Positions 60,975 through 64,000 of a stretch of DNA of 64,000 nucleotides are shown in pieces. The notes beneath the pieces are model-generated. The model was not told where the DNA came from, made no database searches, and worked only from the letters and a program-made list of their open reading frames with translations. Source of the DNA: Fodinibacter sp963811825 (GTDB lineage Bacteria > Actinomycetota > Actinomycetes > Actinomycetales > Dermatophilaceae). The translations under genes and the position numbers were made by a program. Within the stretch, counting starts at the first letter, position 1. Every line of letters begins with the position of its first letter. Location of the stretch: assembly GCA_963811825.1 (NCBI GenBank), contig CAWESS010000036.1, positions 62,001 through 126,000 of the forward strand, written 5' to 3'.

Positions 60975-61925
60975 ATGATCGAACCTGTGACGACCCGGCA
61001 TGACCTTGATCTCGCCATCGCCGACCAGCGCGAGGCCCTGCACCTGCGCGGTCAGCTCGAGCAGCTCCGGCACGAGGAGGACGTGGTCCGCGCGGACCTC
61101 CTGCGGCTGCGCAGCGAGCACCTTCGCGAGGCCGAGGACGTCGAGCGGCTCGAGGGCTTCGGCCTCACCGCGGTGCTGTCGGCGGTGCGAGGCACCCGCA
61201 CCGGAGCCCTGGACCGCGAGCGGGCGGAGGAGGTCGCAGCCCACTACGCCGTCCAGACCGCCACCGGCCACCTGGAGTCGGTGCAGGTGCGGCGCGAGGC
61301 GGTGGACCGCCGGCTCGCCCAGCTCGGCGACACCGAAGCCCGCCGAGAGGCCGCGATCGAGGCCCACGCCCAGGCGGTGCGGGCGAGCGGGCACCCGAAC
61401 GCCGCGGCGCTGGAAGCCGTGCTCGACCAGGTGGCCGCGGTGCATGCGGAGGCAGCCGAGCTCGCGGAGGCGCGGGAGGCCGGCATCCGTGCGGTGACCG
61501 CCCTGGACGCCGCCCGGCGGGAGCTGGGCTCGGCCGACTCGTGGTCGGCGTACGACACGTGGCTCGGGGGCGGGATGGTGTCCTCGATGATGAAGCACAA
61601 CCGCATCGACGACGCCGGCGCGGCGATCGCGAGGGCGCAGGACGCCATCGTCGACCTGGCGCGTGAGCTCGCGGACGTCGAGAGCGTCACCGGGTTGCGG
61701 GCCGACCTCGGCATCTCCCCCACGAGCCGGACGTTCGACGTGTGGTTCGACAACATCTTCACCGACCTCTCGGTGCGCTCGAGCATCAAGAACAGCGCTG
61801 AGGGAGTCCGGGCGGCCAGCGAGGCGGTGCGCGAGGCGATGGCGCGGATGACCGTGCGCAGCGCGCTGCTCGACGAGCGCCTGGCCGACCTCCGGGCGCG
61901 GCGCGACGTCCTGCTGTCCGGCTGA
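60975..61925 (+). CDS. Coiled-coil protein of unknown function
   Basis: A 316-residue protein made almost wholly of charged helices (HLRGQLEQLRHEEDVVRADL, EVAAHYAVQTATGHLESVQV, RREAVDRRLAQLGDTEARRE). The C-terminal third holds a few more specific stretches: YDTWLGGGMVSSMMKHNRID and FDVWFDNIFTDLSVRSSIKN. No signal peptide or membrane helix. Read divergently from ispG with 34 bases between starts and convergent with rseP. No family recognised. Confidence 0.75.
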   Translation: MIEPVTTRHDLDLAIADQREALHLRGQLEQLRHEEDVVRADLLRLRSEHLREAEDVERLEGFGLTAVLSAVRGTRTGALDRERAEEVAAHYAVQTATGHLESVQVRREAVDRRLAQLGDTEARREAAIEAHAQAVRASGHPNAAALEAVLDQVAAVHAEAAELAEAREAGIRAVTALDAARRELGSADSWSAYDTWLGGGMVSSMMKHNRIDDAGAAIARAQDAIVDLARELADVESVTGLRADLGISPTSRTFDVWFDNIFTDLSVRSSIKNSAEGVRAASEAVREAMARMTVRSALLDERLADLRARRDVLLSG

Positions 61926-61940
61926 GCCGCCGTGAGCCCG

Positions 61941-63305
61941 TCAGCCGCCGAGGTTGACGGGCTTCACGAGGTCGGCGTAGATCAGCAGGACCGAGGCGCC
62001 GAGGAGCACCATCGACACGGTGTACGCGATGGGCAGCGCCTTCGCGACGTCGACGTAGCCCGGGTCGGGCCGCCCGCGCAGGCGCGCGATCTGGCGCTTG
62101 AGCCCCTCCCACAGGGCGCCTGCGACGTGGCCGCCGTCCAGGGGCAGCAGCGGGATCAGGTTGAAGACGAAGAGCATGAAGTTCAGCGCGGCGAGCAGGC
62201 CGACGAGGAACCACACCTTGTCGCCCACGGACTCGCCGACGAACGAGTCGTACTTGCCCTCGCTCGCCTCCCCGGCGACCCGGCCGACGCCGACGACGGA
62301 CATCGGGCTGTCGAGCTCGCGCTCCTGGCCCTCGAACGCGGCCTCCCAGACCCCGACCATGCGGGCGGGGATGTGGACGATCGCCTCGGCGGTGCGGCTG
62401 ACGAAGCTCCAGATGATGCCGGGAACGGCGGTCACCGGCTGCTGGACGTACTCGACGGGCGCCGACGTCCGAACGCCGAGGAAGCCCGCCTCGAGGGTCT
62501 GCTCGGTGCCGTCGGCGCTGGTCACCGGGACACCGTCGGCGTCGAGCACCGGCACGACGTTGCGGATCGGCGTGGCCGCGACCGTGAGCTCCGCCCCGTC
62601 GCGCTCCAGGACGATCGTGACGCTCTGGTCGACGCGCGGCCGGATGAGCGTGCTGATGTCGCGGGTGTCCTCGATGAGCTGGCCGTCGATGGACAGGATC
62701 TGGTCGCCGGGCAGGATGCCGGCCGCGACCGCCGGCGTGGAGGGCTGGTCGGTGCAGGTGGTCGCGTCCCCCACCTCGGTGACGGGGACGACGCACTGCG
62801 ACACGGACGCGACGACGGCACCGGGCTGGGCGGTGGCGACCCCGTGCACGGTGACGAGCAGGGTGAGCAGGAAGACGCCGATGAGCAGGTTCATCGTCGG
62901 GCCCCCCATCATGACGATGACCTTCTTGGGCACCGACAGCTTGTAGAACACCCGGTTCTCGTCGCCCGGGCGGACCTCTTCCAGGCTCGCGGCCCGGGCC
63001 TCGTCGACGAGCTGGCTGAACCGGCCGGTGCTGGAGACCCGCACCGTGCCCGGGGCGTCGCCCTTGCGCGGGGGGAACATGCCGATCATCCGGATGTAGC
63101 CGCCGAGCGGGATGGCCTTGACGCCGTACTCGGTCTCGCCCCGACGGCGCGACCACATGGTCGGCCCGAAGCCCACCATGTACTGCGTCACGCGCACGCC
63201 GAAGCGCTTGGCGGGCACGAGGTGCCCGACCTCGTGCAGCGCGATCGACGCGGCGATCCCGGTGGCCATGAACAGCACCCCGAGGATGAAGGCGACGGTG
63301 CTCAA
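61941..63305 (-). CDS. rseP: Site-2-type membrane metalloprotease RseP (M50)
   Basis: Cuts anti-sigma factors or other membrane substrates within the membrane. A 454-residue protein with the zinc motif HEVGH in ASIALHEVGHLVPAKRFGVR near residue 24, PLGGYIRMIGMFPPRKG, a PDZ domain (AAGILPGDQILSIDGQLIED), and the second zinc motif in LIPLLPLDGGHVAGALWEGL. Starts at TTG 63305 overlapping the dxr stop (TTGA); the family start STVAFILGVLFMATG follows at once. The window's ECF sigma/membrane protein pair is a possible but unproven substrate system. Confidence 0.93.
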   Translation of the reverse strand: MSTVAFILGVLFMATGIAASIALHEVGHLVPAKRFGVRVTQYMVGFGPTMWSRRRGETEYGVKAIPLGGYIRMIGMFPPRKGDAPGTVRVSSTGRFSQLVDEARAASLEEVRPGDENRVFYKLSVPKKVIVMMGGPTMNLLIGVFLLTLLVTVHGVATAQPGAVVASVSQCVVPVTEVGDATTCTDQPSTPAVAAGILPGDQILSIDGQLIEDTRDISTLIRPRVDQSVTIVLERDGAELTVAATPIRNVVPVLDADGVPVTSADGTEQTLEAGFLGVRTSAPVEYVQQPVTAVPGIIWSFVSRTAEAIVHIPARMVGVWEAAFEGQERELDSPMSVVGVGRVAGEASEGKYDSFVGESVGDKVWFLVGLLAALNFMLFVFNLIPLLPLDGGHVAGALWEGLKRQIARLRGRPDPGYVDVAKALPIAYTVSMVLLGASVLLIYADLVKPVNLGG

Positions 63306-64000
63306 CGGTTCTCCCAGGTCAGGTCGTCGTCGTGGGCGACGCCGATGAGTTCGGCGGCGCGGTGACGGGCCCACCGGTCTGCGGCGAGCACTCCCTCAAC
63401 GCTCGAGGCGTCGAGATCACTCCCAGTGTGCGCCTCGACGACCCGTTCCACGGTGTCCACGATGTCGGTGAACGAGATGGCGCCGTCGTGGAAGGCGTCG
63501 ACGCACACCTCGTTGGCCGCGTTGTAGACGGCCGGGAAGGTCCCCCCGGCCTCGCCGACCCGTCGGGCCAGGCGCACGGCGGGAAAGGCGTCGTCGTCGA
63601 GGGGGTGGAAGTCCCAGCTCTGGGCCAGGCTCCAGTCACACGGCACGTCGACGTCGCTCAGCCGGTCGGGCCAGGACAGCCCGAGCGCGATCGGGACGAG
63701 CATGCGCGGCGGGCCCAGCTGGGCGATGGTCGACCCGTCGTGGAACTCGACCATCGAGTGGATCTGCTGCTGGGGGTGCACGACGACGTCGATCCGGTCG
63801 AAGGGGATGTCGAAGAGCAGGTGGGCCTCGATGACCTCCAGCCCCTTGTTGACCAGGGTGGCCGAGTTCGTCGTGATGACCCGCCCCATCGAGAAGTTCG
63901 GGTGGGCCAGGGCCTGCTGCGGCGTGACGTCGGCGAGCTCGGTGCGGCTGCGACCACGGAACGGGCCCCCGCTGGCCGTCACGACGAGGCGGCGCACCTC
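63302..64000 (-). CDS. dxr: 1-deoxy-D-xylulose 5-phosphate reductoisomerase, C-terminal part
   Basis: Second enzyme of the MEP pathway. The visible 232 residues begin in the catalytic domain (LVVTASGGPFRGRSRTELAD, TPQQALAHPNFSMGRVITTN, SATLVNKGLEVIEAHLLFDI) and include the metal/substrate loop VVVHPQQQIHSMVEFHDGST and the C-terminal helical domain (GTFPAVYNAANEVCVDAFHD). The NADPH-binding N-terminus lies beyond the window. Overlaps the rseP start by 4 bases. Confidence 0.96.
   Translation of the reverse strand, partial: EVRRLVVTASGGPFRGRSRTELADVTPQQALAHPNFSMGRVITTNSATLVNKGLEVIEAHLLFDIPFDRIDVVVHPQQQIHSMVEFHDGSTIAQLGPPRMLVPIALGLSWPDRLSDVDVPCDWSLAQSWDFHPLDDDAFPAVRLARRVGEAGGTFPAVYNAANEVCVDAFHDGAISFTDIVDTVERVVEAHTGSDLDASSVEGVLAADRWARHRAAELIGVAHDDDLTWENR

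Noticed and set aside
1..64000. GGATGCC over-use caused by m5C deamination of GGACGCC
   Set aside because: GGACGCC is still present in several genes (for example near 46841, 48830, 52668 and 61504), so simple site loss does not explain the pattern; it was not formally excluded.

Overview
The window is about 64 kb of very GC-rich DNA with strong codon bias, many GTG starts and 4-bp GTGA/ATGA gene overlaps. Gene content is that of a high-GC actinobacterium: an actinobacterial DesA-type acyl-ACP desaturase, a DUF4439 Tat lipoprotein, a DUF4081 acetyltransferase, PadR plus permease-prefix protein, and the order nadD-rsfS-gpgP-like phosphatase. I infer a Micrococcales-like genome, perhaps near Intrasporangiaceae, but no rRNA is present to settle this. 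There is no prophage, intact insertion sequence or CRISPR array. One tRNA gene, tRNA-Ala(GGC), lies at 13.4 kb.

Layout. From 1 to 10.3 kb, minus-strand genes: DNA uptake (comEC start, comEA), plsY, a DegV lipid-binding protein, an acyl-ACP desaturase, a class V aminotransferase, leuS with an upstream attenuator, and a flavin monooxygenase. From 10.4 to 12.8 kb, a plus-strand set of glutathione peroxidase, metallophosphoesterase and DNA-3-methyladenine glycosylase. Then a truncated YibE/F fragment beside tRNA-Ala, followed by gpgP-like, rsfS and nadD. From 16 to 26.7 kb: a glycosyltransferase, proA, pdxY, proB, obg, rpmA, rplU, RNase E/G and the DUF2344 protein. From 26.7 to 32.9 kb: a PadR/membrane-protein pair, two hotdog thioesterases, a K+ channel, a large radical SAM protein and a PIMT-like methyltransferase. 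From 33 to 34.3 kb: a hairpin-flanked AbiEi-like gene. From 34.4 to 43.9 kb: an acyl-CoA synthetase, then ribF-truB-rbfA-infB-ylxR-nusA-rimP, a conserved translation and ribosome-maturation cluster. From 44 to 51 kb: a lipoprotein, an APH(6)-like kinase, a thioredoxin-domain protein, an amylosucrase-like enzyme and a second hairpin-flanked gene (AbiEi/DUF559-like). From 51 to 64 kb: two TauE/SafE exporters, a HAD hydrolase, proS, two GNAT proteins, a CHRD/sigma-factor region, and ispG, rseP and dxr. ispG and dxr both serve the MEP isoprenoid route.

Three patterns stand out. First, the 7-mer GGATGCC (complement GGCATCC) occurs roughly 100 times by eye, forces otherwise rare codons, and forms inverted pairs in intergenic hairpins, as DNA-uptake sequences do in Haemophilus and Neisseria; the window also carries comEA/comEC. 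Second, two unrelated-looking AbiEi/DUF559-type genes are each bracketed by their own matched pair of hairpins, suggesting a small mobile or self-marking cassette. Third, leuS is preceded by a leaderless nine-codon leader with three consecutive Leu codons and a textbook intrinsic terminator.

Caveat: at least a dozen conserved genes, several normally essential, contain single-base frameshifts, mostly apparent insertions in G/C runs. I treat these as probable sequence errors and annotate the genes across them.
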